This document shows, one piece after another, positions 45,467-54,902 of a stretch of DNA of 64,000 nucleotides (the stretch's first letter is position 1; each line of letters opens with the position of its first letter). This DNA is from Bacteroidales bacterium UBA4893 (GTDB lineage Bacteria > Bacteroidota > Bacteroidia > Bacteroidales > P3), in contig DHCV01000026.1 of the NCBI GenBank assembly GCA_002399025.1, positions 54,746 through 118,745 on the forward strand, read 5' to 3'. The position numbers were made by a program, and so were the translations under genes. The notes beneath the pieces are model-generated. The model saw only the letters and a program-made list of their open reading frames with translations, ran no database searches and had not been told where the DNA came from.

Positions 45467-47137
45467 TTAATATTCAAAACTCGAACCGCCCAAAAATTCC
45501 CTCATAACTGATGTTGGAGGTATTGATTTATCATCAATTGTTCTGAAATTTGCAAGAAAACGAAGCAAGCGTTTTGCCTCTGAATAACAAACTTCACTTT
45601 CTGGAACTTCTCCCAAAAGAGGTTTTGCATAGTTTTTTAAAACTCCAAGTTCGTAGAGAAGGGATGAATTAAAAATATTGTCTGCATTCTCTTGATATGG
45701 GAAAATATGTTTTTCTTCACCTTCCTTAACACTCTGCCACCTGTTTAGAGTATCTGTTGCGGAATACCCCCTATAACTAAAATCTCTTACAATTCTTCTA
45801 ATTAGGCGATTATCACTTGTGCTTATGAGATTATGTTCATCAACCGAAATTTGAGTAAGAGCAGAGATAAAGACATTGTATTTTTGACTCTTATCGATGT
45901 TTGCAGTAAGCTTAGGGTTGAGTCCGTGAATACCTTCAACAATAAAAATAGCATTCTGATTTGCTTTAATTTTTCTTCCATCAAATATCTTTTTACCTGT
46001 GATAAAATCAAATCGAGGAATGCTAACTTCTTCTCCATTGAGCATTTGCATAATTTGATTGTTGAAAAGTTCAATATCCAATGCATCAATACTTTCAAAG
46101 TCATAATTACCATTCTCGTCTTTTGGAGTAAATTCTCTATCTAAGAAATAATCGTCAAGCGAGAGTTGGATTGGATGAAACCCCAAAACAGAAAGTTGTG
46201 TGGCTATCCTTCGGCAACTGGTTGTCTTACCAGAAGAAGATGGTCCAGAAAGGAGTACAATCTTAACAGAATCTTTCCTCTTGTAAATTTCATCAGCAAT
46301 CTGGGAGTATTTTTTCTCATGCAAGGCTTCCGAAACCTGAATGAGTTTAATATGTTCTTTGTTATCAACAACCTTATTCAAATCACTAATATATGGTGTT
46401 CCCAGAATATTTACCCAATCCTTATGTTCTTGAAAAACTGAAAAAATTTTCTCTTGTTTATTTCTGCTTTTCAACAATTGATTTGGGTCTTTCTTGTCTG
46501 GCATAACCAAAAGTAGACCTCCATTAAAATGAACCAAATCAAAAACATTTAGAAGAGAAGTTGAGCGAACAAGTGGATAATAGAAATGGTTTACTGTGCC
46601 ATCAAGATAATCAACATCAACATAAAGCTTATGTGTAGCCTTCATCAAATTAGCCTTATTTTCAAGCCCAACCTTTTTAAATATTTCCATTGCCTCAATT
46701 CCAGGCATATTCTTGGTTATAAAAGGATAATCATTTTTAATGATTTCTTGCATTTTCTCTTTTATCTGAACAACAATATCCTTGTTTAGTTCTGTGCCTA
46801 AATTTTTAATCTCTGCATAGTAACCATTGGACATTGAATGAAAAATTATGGGTTCAGATTTTGGATACAATTCCTTAGTTGCCTTATAGAAAACAAACAT
46901 AAGGCTCATGGCATACATTCTTCTCCCATTGGGATTAATTATATCAAAAAACTCAACCGTCTTAGGCATATAAACCTTATAGTTCAAGTTCCTTACCTTG
47001 TTATTAACATAGGCACCCAACATTTGGTGTTCTGAATCAATACCTGCAAACTTAATCACTTCACTAAGGGTTGAGCCAAAAGGAACTAAAATCTTTGAAT
47101 TAGTGTTCCTGCATATAATTTCAATCATTTCAGACAT
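45467..47137 (-). CDS. nucleoside (uridine-type) kinase with TGS/ThrRS-like N-terminal region
   Basis: A 556-residue fusion. The first about 65 residues resemble a TGS domain (IEIICRNTNSKILVPFGSTL), residues about 70-230 resemble the second additional domain of threonyl-tRNA synthetase, and residues 290 to the end are a P-loop kinase: GPSSSGKT (298-305), LSLDDYFLDREFTP and IFIVEGIHGLNP. This layout is widespread in anaerobes and Bacteroidota as a nucleoside kinase. It probably phosphorylates uridine/cytidine or a related nucleoside. It overlaps tcdA by 13 bp and is translated after it. Confidence 0.87.
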   Translation of the reverse strand: MSEMIEIICRNTNSKILVPFGSTLSEVIKFAGIDSEHQMLGAYVNNKVRNLNYKVYMPKTVEFFDIINPNGRRMYAMSLMFVFYKATKELYPKSEPIIFHSMSNGYYAEIKNLGTELNKDIVVQIKEKMQEIIKNDYPFITKNMPGIEAMEIFKKVGLENKANLMKATHKLYVDVDYLDGTVNHFYYPLVRSTSLLNVFDLVHFNGGLLLVMPDKKDPNQLLKSRNKQEKIFSVFQEHKDWVNILGTPYISDLNKVVDNKEHIKLIQVSEALHEKKYSQIADEIYKRKDSVKIVLLSGPSSSGKTTSCRRIATQLSVLGFHPIQLSLDDYFLDREFTPKDENGNYDFESIDALDIELFNNQIMQMLNGEEVSIPRFDFITGKKIFDGRKIKANQNAIFIVEGIHGLNPKLTANIDKSQKYNVFISALTQISVDEHNLISTSDNRLIRRIVRDFSYRGYSATDTLNRWQSVKEGEEKHIFPYQENADNIFNSSLLYELGVLKNYAKPLLGEVPESEVCYSEAKRLLRFLANFRTIDDKSIPPTSVMREFLGGSSFEY

Positions 47138-47907
47138 ATATCTTGTTTTTCTTTTTTGTTAGCATAATAACGTTTATCCTTGACCTCAGGGTATATTTCC
47201 ACTCCAATTAATTTTCTAATTACAACCGAAGCACACATACAACCAAAGATAGGGGGCATATAGGAAATTGTTCCAACAGCCGATTTTTTATTTGTTCCTT
47301 CTTCAAGTTTGACAACCTCAGGACTTACCTCTTCGGGAGAATAGACAACGGCAAATCCTTCATAATAACCAAATTTGTGGATTTTCTTTCTGACCTTTGA
47401 AGCCAAAGGACAATTGTAGGATTGAGAAATATCATCAATTCTGATTTGTGTAGGGTCCAATTTTCCACCACTTCCCATTGAAGAAACAATAGGAATATTA
47501 AGATTAAGACAATGAAGAATTAAGAATATTTTTGGAGAAAGAGTATCGATAGCGTCAACAACAAAATCATATTTGTCTTGTTTCAATATCTCAATCATTC
47601 TCTCATCCCTAATATACTCATCAATAACATTTAACTTAATTTCAGGATTAATATCCCATAATCTCTTCGATAAAGTCTCAGCTTTCTTGTTCCCAATGGT
47701 TGAGGAAAGAGCAATAAGTTGTCTATTAAGATTTGAGGGATTAATCGTGTCACCATCAATAATAGTTAATTTACCAACCCCAGCCCTGCATAGCATTTCG
47801 GCAGCATAAGCTCCAACTCCTCCCAACCCAACAATCAAAATATTAGCCTTTTTTAGACTATCCAAGCCCTCCTTACCCAACATTAATTCTGTCCTCGAAT
47901 ACATCAA
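47125..47907 (-). CDS. tcdA: tRNA threonylcarbamoyladenosine dehydratase
   Basis: A 260-residue E1-like (ThiF/MoeB superfamily) enzyme that cyclises t6A to ct6A at tRNA position 37. The ATP-binding GLGGVGAYAAEMLCRAG, the acidic IIDGDTINPSNLNRQ and DFVVDAIDTLSPK are intact. It is shorter than MoeB-type proteins and lacks a rhodanese domain. It is the first gene of a two-gene operon with the nucleoside kinase and has its own -7 element. Confidence 0.9.
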   Translation of the reverse strand: MMYSRTELMLGKEGLDSLKKANILIVGLGGVGAYAAEMLCRAGVGKLTIIDGDTINPSNLNRQLIALSSTIGNKKAETLSKRLWDINPEIKLNVIDEYIRDERMIEILKQDKYDFVVDAIDTLSPKIFLILHCLNLNIPIVSSMGSGGKLDPTQIRIDDISQSYNCPLASKVRKKIHKFGYYEGFAVVYSPEEVSPEVVKLEEGTNKKSAVGTISYMPPIFGCMCASVVIRKLIGVEIYPEVKDKRYYANKKEKQDICLK

Positions 47908-47926
47908 TCAATAAAGTTTATTTGTG

Positions 47927-47934
47927 CAAAGATA
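47927..47934 (-). promoter_or_regulatory. -7 element of tcdA
   Basis: TATCTTTG on the minus strand, 19 bp before the ATG at 47907. Confidence 0.5.
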
Positions 47935-47967
47935 AAAAAGATTTATTTAATGGTGGAATAATTAAAT

Positions 47968-48051
47968 TGAAATCAAGTTTTAAAAAATTAAAACCTCGTT
48001 TTAGTAAATTAAAACGAAGAAAGAATAAATTAAAACGAAGATTCAGTAAAA
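47968..48051. repeat. degenerate tandem array, exact 21-bp period, same family as 30213
   Basis: Units start at 47968, 47989, 48010 and 48031. Three begin TAAAAC and the first TGAAAT; two read TAAAACGAAGA. They are nearly the same as the units at 30213-30317, although the two loci are 18 kb apart and flank unrelated genes. The array lies between the divergent tcdA and pcrA promoters. Confidence 0.8.
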
Positions 48052-48058
48052 GGGTCAA

Positions 48059-48090
48059 TTGTTCTATGTTTAGATTTTTTAGTATCTTTG
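48059..48090 (+). promoter_or_regulatory. pcrA promoter
   Basis: TTG (48059-48061), 21 bp, TATCTTTG (48083-48090), 44 bp before the ATG at 48135. It directly abuts the repeat array. Confidence 0.55.
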
Positions 48091-48134
48091 AAGATTAAAT
48101 TTTTTATATATTTATGTGTAATTGCGTTATATAG

Positions 48135-50408
48135 ATGTTGTTAGATGAATTGAACAGGGAGCAAAAGCTCGCTTGTATGAATATTGATGGTCCTAATTTG
48201 ATTATTGCTGGTGCTGGAAGTGGGAAAACTAGGGTATTGACCTATAAGATTGCTTATTTGATTCAACAAAATATTAATCCTCAAAATATTCTTGCTTTGA
48301 CCTTTACCAACAAGGCTGCTGAGGAAATGAAAGAGAGAATAATAAATTTGGTAGGGGATAAGGCTAAATATATTCTAATGGGAACCTTCCATTCCATTTT
48401 TTCCAAAATTCTTCGCATAGAGGCTGATAGGTTAGGTTATCTGAGTTCTTTTACCATTTATGATAGTGATAATTCTAAGTCGGTTATAAAAGCAATTGTT
48501 AAGGATTTTAATCTTGATGAAAAACTATATAATAAATCATATTTATCCAATAGGATTTCTGCTGCAAAGAGTAGGTTGATTTCTCCTCAGACATATCAAG
48601 ATAGTGAGCAGTTGATGTTGGAAGATAGGATGAATTCAAGACCATATATTGCTAAGATTTATCAGGAGTATAATTATCGTTTGAAGAGAAATATGGCTAT
48701 GGATTTTGATGATTTGCTTTTTAATATGAATGTATTACTTAGGGATAATAATGATTTGCTTTTGAAATATCAAGAAAGGTTTAGGTATATTTTGGTTGAT
48801 GAGTATCAGGATACTAATTTTGCTCAATACTATATTGTTAAGAAATTAGCTGCTCGACATAGGAACATTAGCGTTGTGGGTGATGATGCACAATCAATTT
48901 ATGCTTTTCGTGGAGCCGATATTTCAAATATATTAGATTTTCAAAAGGATTATTCTGATGCCAAGCTCTTTAAGCTCGAACAAAACTACCGCTCAACCAA
49001 TAATATTGTTAATGCAGCAAATAATGTTATAAGTCAAAATAAGGGTAGGATTGAAAAAAATGTATGGACAAATAATGGAGATGGGAGAAAGATAAATTTT
49101 TGTAGAAGTGATTCGGATAAGGAAGAGGCTAAATGGATTTGTAATATAATTAAGGATAGGAAAAGAGCCGAAGGAGTAGAATATAAGGATTTTGCAATAC
49201 TTTATCGCACCAACCAACAATCTCGTGTTATTGAGGAAAATCTTAGGTTCTTAAATATCCCATATAGGATTTATAGTGGTATTTCTTTTTATGGCAGAAA
49301 GGAGATAAAGGATATTATGGCTTATTTTAGCTTGGTTGTTAATCCTTCTGACGATGAAGCTTTTTTGAGAGTTATTAACTATCCAGCACGTTCCATTGGC
49401 GATACTTCAATAAATAAACTAAAAATACTTGCCAATGAAGAAAAAGTATCTTTGTTTAGTGCAGCATTAAACCATTTAGATAAGGTTTCTCTCACACCAA
49501 AAACCAAACAAAGTATTTTGGACTTTGTTTTGATGATTCATGCCTTTTCTATTGAGAAAGATAAGACTGATGCATACGATTTAGGGATAAGGATAATTGA
49601 GAAATCATTCATTATCCCCAACTTAAAGAAAGATAACGACCCCTCAGTTGAAGATAAATTAGGAAATATAGATGAACTAATTGGAGCCCTGCAAGCCTTC
49701 GTAGAATCGGAAGATGAGTTGATTCTTGATGAACTTACGGGCGAGGAGATTGCTCTTAGCAATAAAACTTTGGATGTTTTTGTTCAACAAACCAGTCTTT
49801 TGAGTGAAACGGATAGGGGTGATAAGAATGATGATAACAAGGTGTCGCTGATGACCATTCATTCTGCAAAGGGATTAGAATTTTCCTATGTTTTTGTTGC
49901 TGGAATGGAAGAAAATCTATTTCCAGGAGTTCTAAGCATAGGTTCTCAGGTTGAACTCGAAGAAGAAAGACGTCTTTTTTATGTAGCCATGACTCGTGCC
50001 AAAACAGAATTGGCTCTATCTTGTGCACAGATGAGATTTAGGAATGGCTCTATGACCTTTAATGAGGAAAGTCGTTTCTTGTCGGAAATTGATAAAGAAT
50101 ACCTTGTTGAGAGCTATAATAATCATAAAGATAAGACAAGACAAAGAACAATTTCCTCCAATTCGGACTTTGTGAGCATAAATAGGAACTTGAAAAAATT
50201 GGACACCTTGCCTAATCCAATTGGGGGAACACCCGTAACTGATATGAATGCTTTTAGAGAGGGAATGGAAGTTTTTCATGATAAGTTTGGTAGGGGTAAA
50301 ATCCTTTCTCTGGAAGGAAAAGGTGATGATACAAAAGCAGAAGTACAGTTTGATGGTTTTGGAATTAAAAAATTAGTTCTTAGATTTGCAAAATTAAAAT
50401 TGAAGTAA
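48135..50408 (+). CDS. pcrA: UvrD/PcrA-type DNA helicase
   Basis: A 757-residue superfamily 1A helicase. Walker A AGAGSGKT (25-32), motif II LVDEYQDTN, motif III GDDAQSIYAFRGA, motif IV EQNYRST, motif V MTIHSAKGLEF and motif VI VAMTRAKTEL are all present. The C-terminus ends in a small beta module (FHDKFGRGKILSLEGKGDD to AKLKLK) that in PcrA/UvrD binds RNA polymerase. It acts in repair and in removing blocks to replication. It is a full-length, apparently functional gene. Confidence 0.94.
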   Translation: MLLDELNREQKLACMNIDGPNLIIAGAGSGKTRVLTYKIAYLIQQNINPQNILALTFTNKAAEEMKERIINLVGDKAKYILMGTFHSIFSKILRIEADRLGYLSSFTIYDSDNSKSVIKAIVKDFNLDEKLYNKSYLSNRISAAKSRLISPQTYQDSEQLMLEDRMNSRPYIAKIYQEYNYRLKRNMAMDFDDLLFNMNVLLRDNNDLLLKYQERFRYILVDEYQDTNFAQYYIVKKLAARHRNISVVGDDAQSIYAFRGADISNILDFQKDYSDAKLFKLEQNYRSTNNIVNAANNVISQNKGRIEKNVWTNNGDGRKINFCRSDSDKEEAKWICNIIKDRKRAEGVEYKDFAILYRTNQQSRVIEENLRFLNIPYRIYSGISFYGRKEIKDIMAYFSLVVNPSDDEAFLRVINYPARSIGDTSINKLKILANEEKVSLFSAALNHLDKVSLTPKTKQSILDFVLMIHAFSIEKDKTDAYDLGIRIIEKSFIIPNLKKDNDPSVEDKLGNIDELIGALQAFVESEDELILDELTGEEIALSNKTLDVFVQQTSLLSETDRGDKNDDNKVSLMTIHSAKGLEFSYVFVAGMEENLFPGVLSIGSQVELEEERRLFYVAMTRAKTELALSCAQMRFRNGSMTFNEESRFLSEIDKEYLVESYNNHKDKTRQRTISSNSDFVSINRNLKKLDTLPNPIGGTPVTDMNAFREGMEVFHDKFGRGKILSLEGKGDDTKAEVQFDGFGIKKLVLRFAKLKLK

Positions 50409-50418
50409 TTTTTTCATT

Positions 50419-50509
50419 TGTCTGAATCAGGATTTACAGGATTTAAGGATTTACATGATTGGTAAAAAATCCTACTAATCCCAAAATCAAGCAAATCCTG
50501 ATTCTGACA
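50419..50509. repeat. dispersed 91-bp inverted repeat
   Basis: TGTCTGAATCAGGATTT (50419-50435) and AAATCCTGATTCTGACA (50493-50509) are inverted copies with one mismatch. Inside are AGGATTTA-type short repeats. Related arms occur at 57286-57416 and near 59990-60018. Confidence 0.75.
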
Positions 50510-50578
50510 AAAAATCATAGTAAATCAGACGAATCACAATTCAAGACAAAATAATAAGATAGTAAACAAAATAAATAT

Positions 50579-51223
50579 ATGGAATATAATACTGAAAGAG
50601 AAGATTTGAAAATCCCTGAATATGGAAGGAATGTTCAAAAGATGGTTGATTATGCTTTAACTATTGAGGACAGAGAAAAGAGAAATTCTTATGTTAAATT
50701 GATTATAACTGCAATGTATAATGTAAATCCCGATGCAAAAAATATTGTTGATTACAAGCATAAACTATGGGATCATCTTTTTATTATTTCTGATTTTAAA
50801 TTAGACGTAGATTCTCCTTATCCAATGCCAACAATACAAGAAAGTATGGCTCCACCACAACCTTTAAGTTATAAGAATAGTGATATTAAGTTTGGTCCTT
50901 ATGGTAAGGTTTTGGAGAATATGATTGAGAAGGTTATTGAAATGGAAGAAGGACAAGAGAAGAAGGTATTGATTGCACTAATTGCACAGCAGTTAAAGAA
51001 GTCCTATTTGCAGTGGAATAGGGATTCGGTTGAAGATGAACTAATCCTCAAACATTTTGAAGAATTATCGAAAGGTCAATTGAAATTGCATGATGACTTT
51101 AAGCTAAATACTACAAAGAACATTTTAAGTGGAAATAAGAAAAAGTTTGTAAATCAAAAGAATCATAAAAACGGGAAGAATTTTTCTCACGTAAATGGTA
51201 AACGTAATCATAATCCTAAATAA
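50579..51223 (+). CDS. DUF4290-type protein upstream of murA
   Basis: A 214-residue cytoplasmic protein recognised as the DUF4290 family, which lies directly before murA in many Bacteroidota. The first about 75 residues (YNTEREDLKIPEYGRNVQKMVDYAL) and residues 100-170 are helical; the last 35 are Lys/Asn-rich, probably disordered and nucleic-acid-attracting. The function is unknown. murA starts 9 bp after its stop, so the two are translated from one mRNA. A link to cell-wall synthesis is suggested only by this conserved pairing. Confidence 0.8.
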   Translation: MEYNTEREDLKIPEYGRNVQKMVDYALTIEDREKRNSYVKLIITAMYNVNPDAKNIVDYKHKLWDHLFIISDFKLDVDSPYPMPTIQESMAPPQPLSYKNSDIKFGPYGKVLENMIEKVIEMEEGQEKKVLIALIAQQLKKSYLQWNRDSVEDELILKHFEELSKGQLKLHDDFKLNTTKNILSGNKKKFVNQKNHKNGKNFSHVNGKRNHNPK

Positions 51224-51232
51224 TAAATAAAT

Positions 51233-52537
51233 ATGAGTAAGTTTGAAATTATTGGAGGGAATAAACTCAAAGGAGAGATTATTCCTCAGGGAGCTAAGAA
51301 TGAAGCTCTTCAAGTTATTTGTGCAGTTTTGCTAACCAGTGAAGAGGTTATAATTGACAATATTCCAAACATAAGAGATATCAATAAGCTTATTGAACTA
51401 TTAGCATATATTGGGGTAGAGGTAAAGAAACTTAGTGAGGAAAAATACTCTTTTAGAGCTGAGAATATTAACCTTGATTTAATTCAAACACCAGAATACT
51501 GTAAATTAGCCTCAGGACTTAGGGGAAGTATTATGATTGTTGGACCAATGTTGGCACGTTTCAATAGAGCATCAAACCCAATTCCTGGTGGAGACAAGAT
51601 TGGTAGAAGACGTTTGGATACTCACTATATTGGATTTCAAAAACTTGGTGCAGAGGTTAGCTTCAATGAAAATGTATCTTCTTACGAAATTACTGCCAAG
51701 AAACTAAAAGGAGCCTATATGCTTTTGGATGAAGCATCAGTCACCGGAACAGCAAATATTATTATGAGTGCTGTTATGGCAGAAGGGAAGACAACTATAT
51801 TTAATGCCGCTTGTGAGCCATATCTTTTTCAGCTTTGTTCAATGCTAAACCGAATGGGAGCAAATATTTCAGGAGTTGGTTCAAATCTTCTCGTTATTGA
51901 AGGGGTAAAAGAGATGAAAGGAACAACTCACAGGATGCTCCCAGATATGATTGAGGTTGGTTCATTCATTGGACTTGCTGCAATGACAAGCTCCGATATA
52001 ACCATTAAGGATGTAAATTACCAACAATTAGGAATTATTCCAGACGTATTTCGCCGACTTGGAATTAAGATAGAACATATTGGAGATGACATACATATCC
52101 CTTCACAAGAAGTTTATGAGGTGGAACGATTTATGGATGGTTCAATTATGACAATTGCCGATGCACCATGGCCTGGATTCACTCCTGACCTTATTTCAAT
52201 AGCTCTTGTTGTTGCAACGCAAGCCAAAGGAAGTGTCCTAATCCATCAAAAGATGTTTGAAAGTCGTCTATTCTTTGTTGATAAGTTAATTGATATGGGA
52301 GCTCAAATAATTCTATGTGACCCTCATAGAGCAACAGTTATTGGACTTGAAAAACGCTATCCTCTAAGAGGAGTAAATATGGTTTCACCCGATATTAGAG
52401 CAGGAGTAGCCCTATTGATAGCTGCCCTTTCAGCACAAGGAAAGAGTGTGATTGATAATATTGAACAAATAGATAGGGGATATCAGAACATTGACACACG
52501 CCTAAGAGCAATTGGAGCTCAAATTCAACGAATTTAA
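51233..52537 (+). CDS. murA: UDP-N-acetylglucosamine 1-carboxyvinyltransferase, Asp active-site variant
   Basis: A 434-residue MurA, the first committed enzyme of peptidoglycan synthesis. The inside-out alpha/beta barrel repeats and the KNEAL start are typical, as is the IDRGYQNIDTRLRAIGA ending. The active-site loop reads PIPGGDKIGRRRLDTHYIGF, with Asp121 where E. coli has Cys115. Cys is the residue alkylated by fosfomycin; Asp variants in other bacteria are active but resistant. The enzyme is otherwise intact. It is co-transcribed with the DUF4290 gene. Confidence 0.96.
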   Translation: MSKFEIIGGNKLKGEIIPQGAKNEALQVICAVLLTSEEVIIDNIPNIRDINKLIELLAYIGVEVKKLSEEKYSFRAENINLDLIQTPEYCKLASGLRGSIMIVGPMLARFNRASNPIPGGDKIGRRRLDTHYIGFQKLGAEVSFNENVSSYEITAKKLKGAYMLLDEASVTGTANIIMSAVMAEGKTTIFNAACEPYLFQLCSMLNRMGANISGVGSNLLVIEGVKEMKGTTHRMLPDMIEVGSFIGLAAMTSSDITIKDVNYQQLGIIPDVFRRLGIKIEHIGDDIHIPSQEVYEVERFMDGSIMTIADAPWPGFTPDLISIALVVATQAKGSVLIHQKMFESRLFFVDKLIDMGAQIILCDPHRATVIGLEKRYPLRGVNMVSPDIRAGVALLIAALSAQGKSVIDNIEQIDRGYQNIDTRLRAIGAQIQRI

Positions 52538-52538
52538 T

Positions 52539-54365
52539 CTAAGGAGTTACTGAGTTACGAAAATAATCATATACTATTTTGGCTTTTGATTCGCCCACTG
52601 CTTTTGTGAGGTCTTCAAGGCTGGCTTGGGATATTTTCTTTACTGATTTAAACTTCAATAAAAGATTTTTTGATGTTACTTCTCCTATCCCCTCTATTTC
52701 AGTTAGCTGGGTCTTGAAAGTGTTTTTGGAACGTTTGTTGCGATGATGTGTTATCCCAAAACGATGTGCCTCATCCCTAATCTGTTGTAAGACTTTCAGG
52801 GTTTCACTTCTTCGGTCTAAGTATAGGGGTAGTGGGTCATCGGGGAAATAAATCTCTTCTAAGCGTTCTGCTATACTGATAATTTTTATCTTCCCCAATA
52901 AATCCAATGCTTTTAGAGCTTGTTGTGCTACTCCTAACTGTCCCTTTCCCCCATCTATAACTATTAGCTGAGGTAGTGGCTTATCCTCTGCCTTTAATCT
53001 TGAATAGCGTCTATATACTACCTCTTGCATTGATGCGTAATCGTCAGCTCCTGTAACAGTTTTTATATTATAGTGCTTATATTCACGGTTTGATGGTTTG
53101 GCATTGCGAAAAACAACACAGGCTGCAACAGGATTGGTTCCCTGTGTGTTGGAATTATCAAAACACTCAATATGTCGTGGCAAAACATCAAGCCTCAAAT
53201 CTTTTTGCATTATATCCATTATCCTCTTTGAGTGTCGCTCTGGGTCAAGGAGTATTGCCTTTTTGGTCTTTTCTAATTTGTGAAACTTTGCATTATGAAG
53301 TGAAAGTTCTAATAGCTTTTTTTTATCTCCCATTTGAGGTATGGTTTGAATAACATATTCCTCTGGTAGGTCTAATCTTTGGGGAAGGATTATTTCTTTG
53401 TCTTTCCAATCAAGTTTGTCCCTGCTTTGAACAATGGCACTGGTGAAGACTTCCTCATAGGATTCGTCAAGTTTTCTTTGAACCTCAATACTATAAGAAG
53501 ATATAACATAACCATTTACAACCTTCATCATATTGAAATGTATGGAGTTTTCGTTTTCAACATAAGCAAATACTTCAACATTCTTTATTGTGGAGCTTAC
53601 AACAGTACTCTTGGACTGATAGTTTTCCAATAACATAATACGCTCTTTAATGGCTTGTGCTTGCTCGAATTCTTGTTTTTTGGCTAATTCCATCATCTCA
53701 TGCTTTAACTCTTTTAGGAGCGAGCTGAAATCCCCTTTAAGCATATTTTTAATGGTAGTTATGGTTTTGTTATATTCTTCCTTAGTTTGAAGTCCTTCAC
53801 AGGGAGCATCGCAGAGTTTGATTTGGTAGTTGAGGCATGCCCTAAATTTCTTATTCTTAATGTTTTCATCGCTGAGGTTGAGGTTGCAAGTACGGTAGCG
53901 AAACATTAGTCGGATTATATCCATTAGTTCATTGAGTGTTCTTTTGGAGGCATAGGGTCCGAAGTAGAGCGAACCATCACGAACAAGATTCCGAGTTTTG
54001 AATATGCGTGCAAATGGCTCATTGGTTATTCGCACCCAAGGGAAACTTTTGTCGTCTTTTAGGAGGATATTATACTTGGGTTTATATTTCTTAATTAGAT
54101 TGCACTCTAACAAAAGAGCTTCTGTTTCTGTGCTTAGATGGATTAATTCAATGTTGAATATTTTCTTAACCAAGAGCTTGGTTTTGGAATTTAGGCTCGA
54201 TTGGTTATGAAAATAGGACAATACTCTATTTTTAAGGTTCTTAGCCTTGCCAATATAGATTATTGTTCCCTTATTATCAAAATATTGATACACCCCAGGT
54301 GAGGTGGGAAGGGTTTGGAGAAAGGGGAGGAGTTTATCGTAGTGTGGATTAAGATTGGTTGACAT
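52539..54365 (-). CDS. uvrC: excinuclease ABC subunit C
   Basis: A 608-residue UvrC, the nuclease of nucleotide excision repair. In order: GIY-YIG endonuclease (LPTSPGVYQYF to YIGKAKNLKNRV), a Cys-containing region, the UVR motif (LKHEMMELAKKQEFEQAQAIKER), the RNase H-like endonuclease domain (IECFDNSNTQGTNPVAACVVF, LIVIDGGKGQL) and a C-terminal helix-hairpin-helix (LTEIEGIGEVTSKNLL). It converges on murA with a one-base gap. gldH and purC lie upstream on the same strand. Confidence 0.96.
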   Translation of the reverse strand: MSTNLNPHYDKLLPFLQTLPTSPGVYQYFDNKGTIIYIGKAKNLKNRVLSYFHNQSSLNSKTKLLVKKIFNIELIHLSTETEALLLECNLIKKYKPKYNILLKDDKSFPWVRITNEPFARIFKTRNLVRDGSLYFGPYASKRTLNELMDIIRLMFRYRTCNLNLSDENIKNKKFRACLNYQIKLCDAPCEGLQTKEEYNKTITTIKNMLKGDFSSLLKELKHEMMELAKKQEFEQAQAIKERIMLLENYQSKSTVVSSTIKNVEVFAYVENENSIHFNMMKVVNGYVISSYSIEVQRKLDESYEEVFTSAIVQSRDKLDWKDKEIILPQRLDLPEEYVIQTIPQMGDKKKLLELSLHNAKFHKLEKTKKAILLDPERHSKRIMDIMQKDLRLDVLPRHIECFDNSNTQGTNPVAACVVFRNAKPSNREYKHYNIKTVTGADDYASMQEVVYRRYSRLKAEDKPLPQLIVIDGGKGQLGVAQQALKALDLLGKIKIISIAERLEEIYFPDDPLPLYLDRRSETLKVLQQIRDEAHRFGITHHRNKRSKNTFKTQLTEIEGIGEVTSKNLLLKFKSVKKISQASLEDLTKAVGESKAKIVYDYFRNSVTP

Positions 54366-54380
54366 ATGTTCATGCCTTTT

Positions 54381-54890
54381 TTATTTCTCAACATTATAGT
54401 CCAAAACAGATTTCTTTACCTCTATTCCAATATTTCTCAGACCCTTAATCTGGAATTTTGAACTATAATTTGAAATAATAAATTTATATTCTCCTTTTTC
54501 TGTGAAGGTATAATACTGTTTGATAGGTTCCTTAATCTCAATAACTTCACCCATATCACTACCTACAAATTTTTCGTTATCCCTATTCTTTAACGCAATG
54601 GTGTGAATGGACTCTTTTTTTACTCCTGAGGGTGATTCAATCCTAAGAATAACACTGATTTCATCAACATTTATATCCTTTGTGTGGTTGAAAGAAAGAT
54701 TTATATCATAGATATCTTTGAGGTTGGTAATATTTATTTTTTCAAAGCTAACATCCTTACCACTTTCTATTCTATCCCATGTTTGATTAGGAAATTCTTT
54801 GATTTCTGAGTATTGAGGTTTATCATTACAAGAGATAAAGAAAATACTTACCAAACTCAGAATTAGAGAAATACAAAAAAATCTTTTCAT
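54381..54890 (-). CDS. gldH: gliding motility lipoprotein GldH
   Basis: A 169-residue lipoprotein with a type II signal peptide; the lipobox ends FFISC with Cys21 as the lipid attachment site. The mature part (QTWDRIESGKDVSFEKINI, YTFTEKGEYKFIISNY) matches GldH, an outer periplasmic component found with the type IX secretion and gliding machinery of Bacteroidota. It lies between uvrC and purC, without other gld genes. Its presence suggests, but does not prove, gliding. Confidence 0.85.
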   Translation of the reverse strand: MKRFFCISLILSLVSIFFISCNDKPQYSEIKEFPNQTWDRIESGKDVSFEKINITNLKDIYDINLSFNHTKDINVDEISVILRIESPSGVKKESIHTIALKNRDNEKFVGSDMGEVIEIKEPIKQYYTFTEKGEYKFIISNYSSKFQIKGLRNIGIEVKKSVLDYNVEK

Positions 54891-54902
54891 AATTATTGTG
54901 TT

